Source of the DNA: Flavobacterium macacae
GTDB lineage: Bacteria > Bacteroidota > Bacteroidia > Flavobacteriales > Flavobacteriaceae
Length of the DNA: 64,000 nt
NCBI RefSeq assembly: GCF_003865365.1
Contig: NZ_RQVR01000009.1
Coordinates: 99,564 to 163,563 of the forward strand
Reading direction: 5' to 3'
Positions 19,231 to 28,364 of the stretch are shown piece by piece. A model generated the notes under the pieces. It did not search any database. It worked only from the letters and a program-made list of their open reading frames with translations, and was not told the origin of the DNA. A program made the translations under genes and the position numbers. Numbering within the stretch: position 1 is the first letter of the stretch; every line of letters begins with the position of its first letter.

Positions 19231-19653
19231 ATGAAAGCGATAAATGTTTTAGGATACTCAAGAAACAACGAACAATTCGTTGTAAAAACTCAAAATGCTG
19301 ACGTTAGAATCAGCAATAACAATAGATTTCCAGAATTAGATGGGCCAAGTCCGTTTGAATATATCCTTGCCGGATTTGCGGGATGCATCAATGCTGTAGG
19401 TCAAAATGTAGCCGCAGAATTAGGAATAAATCTAAAATCATTACAAATAGAAATCACCGGAACCGTGAGCCAGGAAGAGAGAATCGGTTTCAGTAAAATT
19501 GAAATTGTACTAAAACCAACAACAGACGCCTCTTTAAAATTATTGCAGGCGTGGTTGAAATTAGTACAGCAAAAAAGCCCGGTTTATGACAATTTAATCA
19601 ATCCCACTCCCGTCGAATTGATTTTGTTCAAAGAATATAATTACGCCGCATAG
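19231..19653 (+). CDS. OsmC family protein lacking the second catalytic cysteine
   Basis: A 140-residue OsmC/Ohr-fold protein. The first conserved Cys is present (AGFAGCINAVGQNVA, C52) on the central helix. The second, normally in a C-P-V context, is serine here (KSPVYDNL, S116), so thiol peroxidase activity through a Cys-Cys disulphide is not expected. The length fits the short OsmC type. It follows an attenuator-like leader and ends before a strong terminator. In flavobacteria OsmC genes occur among methionine biosynthesis genes; here metX and metY are not adjacent. Confidence 0.88.
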   Translation: MKAINVLGYSRNNEQFVVKTQNADVRISNNNRFPELDGPSPFEYILAGFAGCINAVGQNVAAELGINLKSLQIEITGTVSQEERIGFSKIEIVLKPTTDASLKLLQAWLKLVQQKSPVYDNLINPTPVELILFKEYNYAA

Positions 19654-19701
19654 CGCAAATTACCGCATTGTTTAAGTTTGTTTTATTGTTTGTTTGTTGA
19701 A

Positions 19702-19742
19702 AAGACTGCTTTTGATTGCCAGTCAAAAGCAGTTCTTTTTTT
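19702..19742 (+). terminator. Rho-independent terminator of osmC
   Basis: Stem ACTGCTTTTGA / TCAAAAGCAGT with a seven-base loop and T run. Confidence 0.85.
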
Positions 19743-19870
19743 ATTTAGAAAATAGAAATTAGGCAATAGCCAAGCGTAAAAAGAATTAGTGAAAATTCAG
19801 GCAATCGTGGCAAAACGGCAATCAAAAAAATCATTGGAATCTTTTAATTCGTAGAAAAAAAACCAAAAAT

Positions 19871-20395
19871 ATGTCAATAAAAAAAATAAACATCATCCTT
19901 TTCGGAATCGAATCCGTCGGGAGTGCTCTCATAAACCAAGTTCTGAAATCACAAGAAAATCTTTTGCAAGAAAATAATCTTGATCTAAGACTTCCAATAA
20001 TCACCAATTCAACAGTCGCTTTTTTCGAAAAGCCAACTGTCAAAAATTCGTGGGAAGCCAATTTCATGCAATTCGCCATTCCGTTCAAAGTAGAAGACAT
20101 CATCCACTTTGTTCAAGAAAATAAACTCGAAAACCTAATTGCAGTCGACACCACAGAAACCCAAGAAATCATCCAAGAATATTTCGAATTATTGCAAAAC
20201 GATTTTGATATCATTTCTGTAAATCCAGCAATGGAAACACTTTCGGCTGACTTCAATGTCGCCATCAACGCAGTTCAAAAGAAAGAATCAAAAGAGTTTA
20301 AGTACATCAAAGCCAGTCAAAAGCATCAACCGCAAGAAATTTTAAGCGCAATTATACAGCTTGCCGAAAATCCAATCTTGAAAATCGCCGTTTAA
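19871..20395 (+). CDS. Truncated homoserine-dehydrogenase-like protein, probably non-catalytic
   Basis: A 174-residue protein matching only the N-terminal NAD(P)-binding part of flavobacterial homoserine dehydrogenases (INIILFGIESVGSALINQVL, LDLRLPIITNSTVAFFEK, ENLIAVDTTET). The dinucleotide loop GxGxxG reads G12-I-E14-S-V-G17, with the middle Gly replaced by Glu. The segment normally leading to the catalytic Lys (typically A-N-K) reads SVNPAMETLS. The catalytic and C-terminal domains are missing. The frame is nevertheless intact with normal codon use, so it may be a retained pseudoenzyme rather than a fresh pseudogene. It lies between osmC and the SAM riboswitch of metH. Confidence 0.65.
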   Translation: MSIKKINIILFGIESVGSALINQVLKSQENLLQENNLDLRLPIITNSTVAFFEKPTVKNSWEANFMQFAIPFKVEDIIHFVQENKLENLIAVDTTETQEIIQEYFELLQNDFDIISVNPAMETLSADFNVAINAVQKKESKEFKYIKASQKHQPQEILSAIIQLAENPILKIAV

Positions 20396-20411
20396 AATTT
20401 TCAAAATCCAG

Positions 20412-20442
20412 TTGCAAAACCCAGGTAAATTCCCTTACTTTG
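20412..20442 (+). promoter_or_regulatory. Promoter of the SAM riboswitch-metH unit
   Basis: TTG at 20412-20414, a 20-base spacer, then TTACTTTG at 20435-20442, a close match to TAnnTTTG with one base fewer. The riboswitch begins 23 bases later. Confidence 0.5.
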
Positions 20443-20465
20443 CAACGTTCATACACTTATTGACA

Positions 20466-20564
20466 GTTATCACGAAAGGCCGAGGGATTAGACCCATTGA
20501 AGCCTTAGCAACCCTTTATCACTAAAGAAGGTGCTACATTCTACCATTTTTTTGGATAGATAAC
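20466..20564 (+). promoter_or_regulatory. SAM-I (S-box) riboswitch
   Basis: P1 is GTTATC (20466-20471) paired with GATAAC (20559-20564). Inside are the S-box core sequences GAGGGATTAGACCC, then GAAGCCTTAGCAACC and GGTGCTA, in the expected order and spacing. It senses S-adenosylmethionine (established for the family) and precedes metH and metF. No GC-rich terminator follows directly; a dispersed hairpin repeat sits between it and metH, so the expression platform is unclear. Confidence 0.93.
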
Positions 20565-20631
20565 ACAACGAAATACACTCTATTTCCTCACTTTTCCTGA
20601 CAACATATCGATATTATAATTTTTTTTTTAG

Positions 20632-20745
20632 AAGCGAATGGCCGTTGCTTTTTCAGCAATCCATTTTCCCGCTTTCCGCTACAATAAAAAAATTTCTAAA
20701 GAAGAAATTTTTTTGATTGCCGCTGCAATCGGGGCTATCTGAAAA
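20632..20745. repeat. Dispersed hairpin repeat, copy B
   Basis: Left flank GAAGCGAATGGCCG and CCATTTTCCCGCTTTCCGCT, an A/T-only stem (AAAAAAATTTCT / AGAAATTTTTTT), right flank GCAATCGGGGCTATCTGAAA. It lies between the SAM riboswitch and metH. Confidence 0.8.
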
Positions 20746-20804
20746 AAGGTATTGAACTTTTGGTTTCAACAGAACCATTGTGTAACAATTAGTACCGAAA
20801 AAAA

Positions 20805-21803
20805 ATGTCAGACATTCACAAAGCAATACAAGAAAGAATCCTCGTCCTTGACGGAGCAATGGGAACAATGTTGCAACGCTATAATTTCTCAGAAGAAGAT
20901 TTTCGAGGCGAAAGATTCAAAGATTTTCCACATCCGTTAAAAGGAAACAATGATTTGTTGTCATTGACCCAACCCGAAGCGATCAAAGACGTGCACCGCC
21001 AATATTTGGAAGCCGGAGCCGATATCGTGGAAACCAACACTTTTTCAGGAACCACCATCGGAATGGCCGATTACCATCTCGAAGATTTGGTTTATGAACT
21101 AAACTACGAATCAGCAAAATTAGCCAGAGAAGTCGCTGACGAATTCACTGCAAAAAATCCAGACAAGCGCCGTTTCGTCGCAGGTTCCATCGGTCCAACA
21201 AACAGAACAGCAAGCATGTCGCCAGACGTGAACGATCCGGGTTACCGCGCTGTGAGTTTTGACGATTTAAGAATGGCGTACAAACAGCAAGTCGAAGCGT
21301 TGCTTGATGGCGGTTCCGATATTTTATTGGTCGAAACTATTTTTGATACTTTAAATGCGAAAGCAGCATTATTCGCCATCGAAGAAGTGAAAGAAGAACG
21401 AAATCTTGAGGTTCCAATAATGGTTTCTGGTACGATTACCGATGCTTCCGGCAGAACACTTTCCGGGCAAACGGTCGAAGCTTTTTTGATTTCAATTTCC
21501 CACATTCCGTTATTAAGCGTTGGATTTAATTGCGCTTTAGGAGCTGACCAATTAAAACCTTATCTGCAACGGCTTTCGCATAATACGGCCTTCAATATTT
21601 CGGCGCATCCCAATGCGGGTTTGCCCAATGCTTTTGGGCAATACGACCAAACTCCCGAAGAAATGCAGGCCCTAATCAGAGAATATCTGGAAGATAATTT
21701 GATCAATATAATAGGAGGATGTTGCGGTACCAATCCAGAACACATTCGCCTGATTGCCGAAGTGGCAAAAGAATACCAACCAAGAATAGTAGAACCAGTC
21801 TAG
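20805..21803 (+). CDS. metH: Methionine synthase, homocysteine-binding module
   Basis: The separate homocysteine S-methyltransferase barrel of cobalamin-dependent methionine synthase, 332 residues. It starts [14 protein letters not shown]; the zinc ligands are visible as the Cys of [12 protein letters not shown] and the Cys pair of [11 protein letters not shown] near the C terminus. E. coli MetH has this as residues 1-353 of one chain; in many Bacteroidota it is a separate gene, as here. The second metH gene starts 22 bases after its stop, so the two are co-transcribed under the SAM riboswitch. Confidence 0.95.
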   Translation: MSDIHKAIQERILVLDGAMGTMLQRYNFSEEDFRGERFKDFPHPLKGNNDLLSLTQPEAIKDVHRQYLEAGADIVETNTFSGTTIGMADYHLEDLVYELNYESAKLAREVADEFTAKNPDKRRFVAGSIGPTNRTASMSPDVNDPGYRAVSFDDLRMAYKQQVEALLDGGSDILLVETIFDTLNAKAALFAIEEVKEERNLEVPIMVSGTITDASGRTLSGQTVEAFLISISHIPLLSVGFNCALGADQLKPYLQRLSHNTAFNISAHPNAGLPNAFGQYDQTPEEMQALIREYLEDNLINIIGGCCGTNPEHIRLIAEVAKEYQPRIVEPV

Positions 21804-21825
21804 AAACTGCAGAAAAAAACACAAA

Positions 21826-24800
21826 ATGGCAGATGTCGATTTTAAAAAATATTTAAAATTATCAGGTCTTGAACCTTTAATTATAACGCCTGAAAGTATT
21901 TTCGTGAATGTAGGCGAGCGTACAAACGTAACCGGTTCCCGAAAATTCTTGCGTTTAATTAAAGAAGAAAAGTATGAAGAAGCGCTTGATATTGCCCGAG
22001 CTCAAGTAGAAGGCGGTGCGCAGATCATCGACATTAATATGGATGAAGGAATGCTTGATGGTGTTCATGCAATGACCACTTTCCTTAATTTAATTGCATC
22101 AGAACCCGATATTTCTCGAGTTCCGGTGATGATTGATAGCTCTAAATGGGAGATTATCGAAGCCGGTTTGAAAATCGCCCAAGGAAAAAGTGTCGTTAAT
22201 TCTATCAGTTTAAAAGAAGGCGAAGAAAATTTTATACGTCAGGCAAAATTGATTAAAAAATATGGCGCTGCGGTAATCGTAATGGCTTTTGACGAAGTCG
22301 GCCAAGCCGATAATTTCCAAAGAAGAATTGAAATTTGCAAAAGATCGTATGATGTTTTGGTTGACAAAGTCGGATTTCCTGCGGAAGATATTATTTTCGA
22401 TCCCAATATTTTTCCAGTTGCAACCGGAATGGAAGAACACCGTCAAAATGCGGTTGATTTTTTCAGGGCGACAAGATGGATCAAGGAAAATCTTGCGTAT
22501 GCGAGTGTCAGCGGTGGCGTGAGCAATGTCTCGTTTTCCTTTCGTGGAAACGATAGGGTTCGTGAAGCGATGCACTCGGTTTTTTTATACCACGCTGTCA
22601 ATAACGGAATGACAATGGGAATCGTAAATCCAGAAATGCTAGAGATTTATGACCAAATCCCGAAAGATTTATTAGAACACGTCGAAGATGTTTTGCTCGA
22701 TAAAAGAGACGATGCCACCGAAAGATTGTTGGCTTTCGCCGAAAATATTAAAGGAGATACCAAAGAAGTCACTGAAAAACAAGCTCAAGAATGGCGCTCG
22801 TTTCCAATTCAAGAAAGATTGACACACGCTTTGGTCAGGGGAATCGATGAATTTATCGAATTGGATATCGAAGAAGCACGACAATTAGCAAAAAAACCAA
22901 TCGAAGTTATTGAAATAAATCTGATGACCGGAATGAATGTCGTTGGAGATTTATTCGGAAGCGGAAAAATGTTTTTGCCACAAGTAGTGAAATCGGCACG
23001 TGTTATGAAAAAAGCTGTTGCCTATTTGCTACCTTTTATTGAAGCTGAAAAACGCCCCCCGGCCCCCAAAGGCGGAGTAAAGGCTACTGAATATTGGCAG
23101 ACTGCAAATCCATTAAATTATGGCTTATTAAAAAACTATGCCTTTGAAATGAGAAACAAACCTACAGAAGCTGAAAAAATACTGTGGTTTGCTTTGAGTA
23201 ATAAAAAATTAGCAGGATTTAAATTTAGAAGACAGCATATTATTGGAAATTACATTACTGATTTTATATGTCTGAAAGAAAATTTAATCATTGAAGTGGA
23301 TGGAGGAATTCATCAATTGCCAGAAAATCAAGCCTCTGATGAAGAGAGAACAAAATGGCTAAATAGTGAAGGTTATCGTGTAGTTCGATTTACTAACGAA
23401 GAGATTCTATTTAATACAGAAAAATCTTTAGATAAGATTTTGGCAATCTTGGAAGCTCCCCCTTCGGGGGCGGGGGGGGCTGGAAAAGTTCTAATGGCAA
23501 CTGTAAAAGGCGATGTACACGATATCGGAAAAAATATTGTAGCCGTAGTTTTAGGTTGTAATAATTATGAAATTATAGATTTGGGCGTAATGGTACCGCC
23601 AGAAAAAATCATCCAAACGGCCATTGAAGAAAAAGTCGATATCATCGGATTGAGCGGTTTGATTACGCCTTCTTTGGACGAAATGGTGTATTTGGCAAAA
23701 CAAATGGACAAGCAAAATGTCAGTATTCCGATAATGATTGGCGGTGCTACAACTTCGCGAGCACACACGGCCGTGAAGATTGCGCCAGAATACCGCCAGA
23801 CGGTCGTTCACGTAAATGATGCCTCTCGAGCGGTTGCTGTTGCTGGAAATTTGATTAATAAAAACACCAATCAAGATTATTTTAAAAGTCTCCGATCTGA
23901 ATATGAAGAACTTCGTGAAGGCTATTTAAACCGAAGCCGTGACAAAAATTTCTTGAATATTGAAGAAGCTCGAAAAAACAAATTGCAATTGGATTGGAAA
24001 AATTTCAATCCTGTAAAACCGAACTTCATCGGGGCAAAAACCATTGATGTAAAACTGGAAGAATTGGTTGATTTCATTGACTGGACACCATTTTTCAGAA
24101 CTTGGGATTTACACGGAAAATATCCAAATATCTTGACCGATGAAGTTGTTGGCGAACAAGCCGTAATTTTATTCAACGATGCTCAAAAAATGCTGAAACA
24201 ATTATTGGAAGAAAATTGGCTGGAAGCAAAAGGAATTTATGGCATTTTCCCAGCGAATCAAATCAACGATGATGATATCGAATTGACTGATAAAAACGGA
24301 AATTACCTGCAGACTTTTCTGACTCTGAGACAGCAATCAGCCAAAACAAAAGGCGCTCCAAATATCGCCTTGTCTGATTTTATTGCTCCAAAAGATTCTG
24401 GAATTACTGATTACATGGGTGCTTTTTGTGTCACAACCGGTTTTGGAGTGGACGAAAAAGCTTCTGAATTTGAGAGAAATTTAGACGATTATAATTCGAT
24501 TATGGTCAAAGCTCTTGGTGATCGTTTTGCCGAAGCTTTTGCCGAATACCTGCATAAAAAAATCAGGAAAGAAATCTGGGGATATGCTTCTGATGAGGTT
24601 TTGAATAACGAAGCTTTAATCAAAGAAGAATATAAAGGAATTCGTCCCGCACCAGGATATCCTGCCTGTCCCGACCATTTGGAAAAGCCAACCATCTGGA
24701 AATTATTGAATGTAGAACAAGAAATAGGAGTAACCTTGACTGAAAGTATGGCCATGTGGCCGGCTTCTTCAGTTTCAGGATATTATTTCGGAAATCCAGA

Positions 24801-24918
24801 AAGTAAATATTTCGGATTAGGAAAAATCAAAAAAGACCAAGTAGAAAGTTACGCCAAACGAAGAAGCGTTTCGTATGATTATGCCGAAAAATGGCTCAAC
24901 CCAAATATTGCAGATTAA
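21826..24918 (+). CDS. metH: Methionine synthase, folate/cap/B12/activation modules with inserted DUF559 domain
   Basis: Transfers methyl from methyltetrahydrofolate via cobalamin to homocysteine. Order: pterin-binding barrel ([19 protein letters not shown], about 25-300); cap four-helix bundle (to about 408, ending LLPFIEAEK); an insert of about 143 residues (410-552); B12-binding domain (GDVHDIGKN with axial His565, [23 protein letters not shown]); and the SAM activation domain ([12 protein letters not shown] near the end). Without the insert the chain would be about 887 residues, close to what the modules require. The insert is in frame and free of stops and lies in the linker just before the B12 domain, so the enzyme may remain active. 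Next gene: metF. Confidence 0.95.
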   Translation: MADVDFKKYLKLSGLEPLIITPESIFVNVGERTNVTGSRKFLRLIKEEKYEEALDIARAQVEGGAQIIDINMDEGMLDGVHAMTTFLNLIASEPDISRVPVMIDSSKWEIIEAGLKIAQGKSVVNSISLKEGEENFIRQAKLIKKYGAAVIVMAFDEVGQADNFQRRIEICKRSYDVLVDKVGFPAEDIIFDPNIFPVATGMEEHRQNAVDFFRATRWIKENLAYASVSGGVSNVSFSFRGNDRVREAMHSVFLYHAVNNGMTMGIVNPEMLEIYDQIPKDLLEHVEDVLLDKRDDATERLLAFAENIKGDTKEVTEKQAQEWRSFPIQERLTHALVRGIDEFIELDIEEARQLAKKPIEVIEINLMTGMNVVGDLFGSGKMFLPQVVKSARVMKKAVAYLLPFIEAEKRPPAPKGGVKATEYWQTANPLNYGLLKNYAFEMRNKPTEAEKILWFALSNKKLAGFKFRRQHIIGNYITDFICLKENLIIEVDGGIHQLPENQASDEERTKWLNSEGYRVVRFTNEEILFNTEKSLDKILAILEAPPSGAGGAGKVLMATVKGDVHDIGKNIVAVVLGCNNYEIIDLGVMVPPEKIIQTAIEEKVDIIGLSGLITPSLDEMVYLAKQMDKQNVSIPIMIGGATTSRAHTAVKIAPEYRQTVVHVNDASRAVAVAGNLINKNTNQDYFKSLRSEYEELREGYLNRSRDKNFLNIEEARKNKLQLDWKNFNPVKPNFIGAKTIDVKLEELVDFIDWTPFFRTWDLHGKYPNILTDEVVGEQAVILFNDAQKMLKQLLEENWLEAKGIYGIFPANQINDDDIELTDKNGNYLQTFLTLRQQSAKTKGAPNIALSDFIAPKDSGITDYMGAFCVTTGFGVDEKASEFERNLDDYNSIMVKALGDRFAEAFAEYLHKKIRKEIWGYASDEVLNNEALIKEEYKGIRPAPGYPACPDHLEKPTIWKLLNVEQEIGVTLTESMAMWPASSVSGYYFGNPESKYFGLGKIKKDQVESYAKRRSVSYDYAEKWLNPNIAD
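23054..23480 (+). mobile_element. In-frame DUF559 element with terminal inverted repeats inside metH
   Basis: The left end 23054-23077 (GCCCCCCGG... AAAGGCGGAG) is the inverted copy, 21 of 25 positions with one gap, of the right end 23456-23480 (CTCCCCCTTCGGGGG...). The 378 bases between are AT-rich and encode a DUF559 domain: [55 protein letters not shown]. This is the Vsr-like PD-(D/E)XK nuclease fold; the Asp of TDF and the Glu/Asp of EVDG are candidate metal ligands. An internal ATG at 23149 could start a free nuclease. No clean target duplication is visible. No intein splice residues are present, so it presumably stays in the mature enzyme. Confidence 0.8.
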
Positions 24919-24925
24919 AAAAATA

Positions 24926-24953
24926 GTTTAAAGTTTAAGGTTTAAAGTTGGAA
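24926..24953. repeat. Heptad-periodic repeat before metF
   Basis: Units GTTTAAA, GTTTAAG, GTTTAAA, GTTGGAA in a strict 7-base period in the metH-metF gap. Confidence 0.7.
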
Positions 24954-24993
24954 AGGCCTGAACTTTTTCCCTAAACCCAACACCGAAAAATAA

Positions 24994-25950
24994 ATGAAAG
25001 TAACCGAACATATCCAAAACGCCAACGGAAAACCATTGTTTTCCTTCGAAATATTGCCTCCGTTAAAAGGGCAAAATATCCAATCTATTTTTGATGCGAT
25101 TGATCCGTTGATGGAATTCAAACCGCCGTTTATTGATGTGACGTACCATCGAGAAGAATACGAATACAAAGAATTGCCAAGCGGTTTGTTAGAGAAAAAA
25201 GTCGTAAAAAAGCGTCCGGGAACGGTTGGGATTTGTTCTGCCATTCAAAATAAATACCAAGTTGATGCGATTCCGCACATTCTTTGTGGCGGATTTACAA
25301 AAGAAGATACCGAGAATTTTTTGATTGATTTGGATTTTCTCGGAATCCAAAATGTAGTCGCGTTGCGTGGCGATGCCGTTAAAAATGAAACCTATTTTAA
25401 ACCTGAAAAAGAAGGAAATCATTACGCGACAGAATTGGTAACGCAGATTTCAAATTTGAATACCGGAATTTATTTAGACGATGAATTGCAAAATTCTTCT
25501 GCCACAAATTTCTGCATCGGCGTGGCCGGATATCCTGAAAAACATATGGAAGCACCAAGTTTAGACAGCGATATTTATTTCTTGAAGCAAAAAATTAAAA
25601 GCGGGGCTTCCTACATTATTACCCAAATGTTTTTTGACAACAAAAAGTTTTTCGACTTCGTGGCCAAATGCAGAAAAGAAGGAATCACGGTTCCAATTAT
25701 TCCAGGATTAAAACCAATTGGGACTAAAAAACAGTTGAATTTGGTACCTCACCGTTTTAAAGTGGATATTCCTGACGAGCTGATTATGTCAGTGGTCCGC
25801 GCAGAAACTCCCGAAGCGGTAAAACAAATCGGAATCGAGTGGTGCATTAACCAAAGCAAGGAATTAATCAAAGAAGGAATTTCGGTTTTGCATTATTATT
25901 CTATGGGAAAAGCCGAAAATATAAAGGCAATAGCAAAAGAAGTATTTTAA
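24994..25950 (+). CDS. metF: 5,10-methylenetetrahydrofolate reductase
   Basis: FAD enzyme that makes methyltetrahydrofolate for MetH. The 318-residue length fits the bacterial type. Visible: FSFEILPPLKGQ at the N terminus with the catalytic Glu, the DVTYHREE strand, HILCGGFTK, and NVVALRGDAVK in the flavin-binding region, and TQMFFDN with the folate-side residues. It follows metH by 75 bases and is presumably transcribed from the riboswitch-controlled promoter. Confidence 0.96.
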   Translation: MKVTEHIQNANGKPLFSFEILPPLKGQNIQSIFDAIDPLMEFKPPFIDVTYHREEYEYKELPSGLLEKKVVKKRPGTVGICSAIQNKYQVDAIPHILCGGFTKEDTENFLIDLDFLGIQNVVALRGDAVKNETYFKPEKEGNHYATELVTQISNLNTGIYLDDELQNSSATNFCIGVAGYPEKHMEAPSLDSDIYFLKQKIKSGASYIITQMFFDNKKFFDFVAKCRKEGITVPIIPGLKPIGTKKQLNLVPHRFKVDIPDELIMSVVRAETPEAVKQIGIEWCINQSKELIKEGISVLHYYSMGKAENIKAIAKEVF

Positions 25951-26009
25951 CGAAATCTTGCAAGCTTATTTTATTTGGTTATTTTTGGCAACGCTAACCC
26001 GAAACAATA

Positions 26010-27116
26010 GTGTTACCAAAGAAAATCCATTTTTTAGTTCTTCTTTTTTCTATCGTTGCTTTTTCCCAAGAGCAATCAGGTAAATTTACCGTGGATGCCA
26101 ATTATTTCTACGGAAATATTTTGTCCCACAACAACACCATTCGGCATTTGATTACAGAACATCCCGAAGGAATCTTGATCAGTTTCAATAAAAAAACTTT
26201 TGGCGAAAAAGAATGGCAATCGGCGTATAACTTCCCAGATTATGGCGCTTCGTTTCATTATGAAAACACAAAAAATGAAACTTTAGGCGATTTATATGGC
26301 TTGTATGGTCATTATAATTTCTACTTTTTAAACCGAAATTTGATGTTTCGCGTTGGCCAGGGAATTTCGTACAACACTAATCCTTACGATAAAAATACCA
26401 ATTTCCGCAATTTGGCTTACGGTTCCAGCTGGATGCCTTCCACTTATTTGATGCTGAATTATAAGAAAGAAAACCTCTTTAAAAACATCGGTGTCCAAGC
26501 CGGAATCAGTTTTTTTCATCATTCCAATGCTAATTTCCAATCGCCAAATACCAGCACAAATACGGTGGCTTTAAATCTTGGAATGAATTATTCTTTTGAG
26601 AAAAGTGAAAGCAATAAGCGTTTTACAAGACTTTACGACACAATTATAAATTACAAGAAAGAACCAATTAAATTTAATATTTCTTTCAGAACCGGAATTA
26701 ACGAAAGTGACATCATCAACAGTGGACAGTTTCCGTTTTATGTACTTTCTGCAAATATTGACAAACGTCTTTCACGAAAAAGTGCCCTTCAATTCGGAAC
26801 CGATTTTTTCTTAATGAAATACCTCGATGAATACATCAAATTCAAATCGGTAGCTTATCCAAACGAACATATTTCAAGAGATACAGATTACAAAAGAATC
26901 GGTATTTTCGTAGGGCATGAGCTTTTTGTAAACCGTTTTTCAATTGAAGCCCAGGCCGGATATTACGTCTATTCGCCATTTAAATTCCTCGGTCCTTTTT
27001 ACCAAAGAGTCGGCTTGAAATATTATGCATCAGACCAGATATTTGCCTCAATGTCATTAAAAACGCACGGAGCAAAAGCCGAAGCATTAGAGTTTGGTGT
27101 TGGAGTACGATTGTAA
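26010..27116 (+). CDS. PagL-like acyloxyacyl hydrolase (lipid A deacylase), copy 1
   Basis: A 368-residue outer-membrane barrel related to lipid A 3-O-deacylases. The start is GTG at 26010, directly before a signal peptide (LPKKIHFLVLLFSIVAFSQ); no in-frame ATG exists before it. The putative catalytic segment is FFHHSNAN in the middle, and the C terminus has the barrel-end motif SLKTHGAKAEALEFGVGVR. Its paralogue starts 13 bases after the stop. Specific cleavage position is not predictable. Confidence 0.8.
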   Translation: MLPKKIHFLVLLFSIVAFSQEQSGKFTVDANYFYGNILSHNNTIRHLITEHPEGILISFNKKTFGEKEWQSAYNFPDYGASFHYENTKNETLGDLYGLYGHYNFYFLNRNLMFRVGQGISYNTNPYDKNTNFRNLAYGSSWMPSTYLMLNYKKENLFKNIGVQAGISFFHHSNANFQSPNTSTNTVALNLGMNYSFEKSESNKRFTRLYDTIINYKKEPIKFNISFRTGINESDIINSGQFPFYVLSANIDKRLSRKSALQFGTDFFLMKYLDEYIKFKSVAYPNEHISRDTDYKRIGIFVGHELFVNRFSIEAQAGYYVYSPFKFLGPFYQRVGLKYYASDQIFASMSLKTHGAKAEALEFGVGVRL

Positions 27117-27129
27117 TAAACGCCGAAAT

Positions 27130-28212
27130 ATGAAAAAAATAATTTTTTTAATTCTTTTCCCGCTACTTGCATTTTCGCAAGATAAAAACAGCGGTTTTAA
27201 TGTAGATATAAATAATTTTTACGGAAAAATTTTAAACCACAGCGATCACATTTCGCACCTAACAAATCAAAGTCCTGAAGGTGTTTTTATCAGTTTCAAC
27301 AAAAAAACATTTGGGAAAAAATCTTGGGAATCGCTTTTCAATTACCCAGATTATGGACTTTCTTTTCAATACCAAAACAATAAAAATGAAATTCTGGGAG
27401 ATTTATACGGTTTTTACGCACATTACAACTTTTACTTTCTGAAGCAAAATTTAATGGTGCGAGTTGCCCAAGGTGTTGCTTACAACACAAATCCGTATGA
27501 TGCGCAAACCAATCCGCTGAATATGGCTTACGGCACGAATTTTATGCCCGCGACTTATTTTATGCTGAATTATAAAAAAGAAAATATTTGGAATAATCTC
27601 GGACTTCAAGCCGGTTTGTCCTTTTTTCATCATTCAAATGCCAATTTAAGAACACCAAATACCAGCACAAATACGTTGGCAATTAACCTAGGAGCCGTGT
27701 ACAGTTTTGAAAAAAGCATAGAAAACAACTATCAAAAAAATACCGATTCCATAAAATTTACCGAGCCGTTACGATACAATTTAGCCTTCAGAACTGGTTT
27801 TACAGAAAGTGACGCGATCGGAACGGGACAATTTCCATTTTACGTTTTCTCAGGTTATGTCGATAAAAGACTGTCACGGAAAAGTGCCGTTCAATTTGGA
27901 GTAGACTTTTTTATGATGAAATATTTAGAGCAAAGTGTTCGATTTATTGCCGCCGTAAAACCAGAAGTCAGTCCAGATACCGATTACCGAAAAGGCGGTA
28001 TTTTCATCGGCCACGAATTATTCATCAACAAATTTACTGTCGAAACACAATTCGGCTATTACGCTTACCGACCGCTCGATTATCTCGACCCCGTTTACCA
28101 GCGACTCGGCTTAAAATATTATATTGCAAAGCAAATTTCATTGGGCGTCAGCTTAAAAACCCACATGGCAAAAGCCGAAGCAATGGAATTTTCGCTCGCA
28201 GTCAGACTCTAA
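27130..28212 (+). CDS. PagL-like acyloxyacyl hydrolase, copy 2
   Basis: Tandem paralogue of the preceding gene, 360 residues from ATG 27130 (signal peptide MKKIIFLILFPLLAFSQ; the upstream TTG at 27094 would lie inside copy 1 and is rejected). The same landmarks are kept: VFISFNKKTFGKKSW, FFHHSNAN, and SLKTHMAKAEAMEFSLAVR. Retention of the His-Ser-Asn segment in both copies argues that both are active. Confidence 0.82.
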   Translation: MKKIIFLILFPLLAFSQDKNSGFNVDINNFYGKILNHSDHISHLTNQSPEGVFISFNKKTFGKKSWESLFNYPDYGLSFQYQNNKNEILGDLYGFYAHYNFYFLKQNLMVRVAQGVAYNTNPYDAQTNPLNMAYGTNFMPATYFMLNYKKENIWNNLGLQAGLSFFHHSNANLRTPNTSTNTLAINLGAVYSFEKSIENNYQKNTDSIKFTEPLRYNLAFRTGFTESDAIGTGQFPFYVFSGYVDKRLSRKSAVQFGVDFFMMKYLEQSVRFIAAVKPEVSPDTDYRKGGIFIGHELFINKFTVETQFGYYAYRPLDYLDPVYQRLGLKYYIAKQISLGVSLKTHMAKAEAMEFSLAVRL

Positions 28213-28320
28213 ATTGGAAGCAAAACGGCAGTGAGAAATTAAACCATTTTCCTGCTTTCTGTAGTAGTTTTTTTTGAAGAAAAATCAAAAAAAAAGCTAC
28301 TGCCGCCAATCGGGGCTAAG
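28213..28320. repeat. Dispersed hairpin repeat, copy C
   Basis: Left flank CCATTTTCCTGCTTTCTG, stem GTAGTAGTTTTTTTTGA paired with TCAAAAAAAAAGCTACTGC, right flank CCAATCGGGGCTAAGATTC. It starts directly at the stop codon of the PagL-like gene and could act as its terminator. Confidence 0.8.
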
Positions 28321-28364
28321 ATTCAAACGTTAGGCATTTTTTTAAACTTTTCGACAAATACGCA

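Noticed and set aside
23054..23480. Intein in MetH
   Set aside because: No N-terminal Cys/Ser, no terminal His-Asn or splice blocks; the insert is a DUF559 domain with inverted repeats.
23047..23488. GAAAA on both sides of the metH insert as target-site duplication
   Set aside because: Does not directly abut both inverted repeats and is too short in AT-rich DNA to be meaningful.
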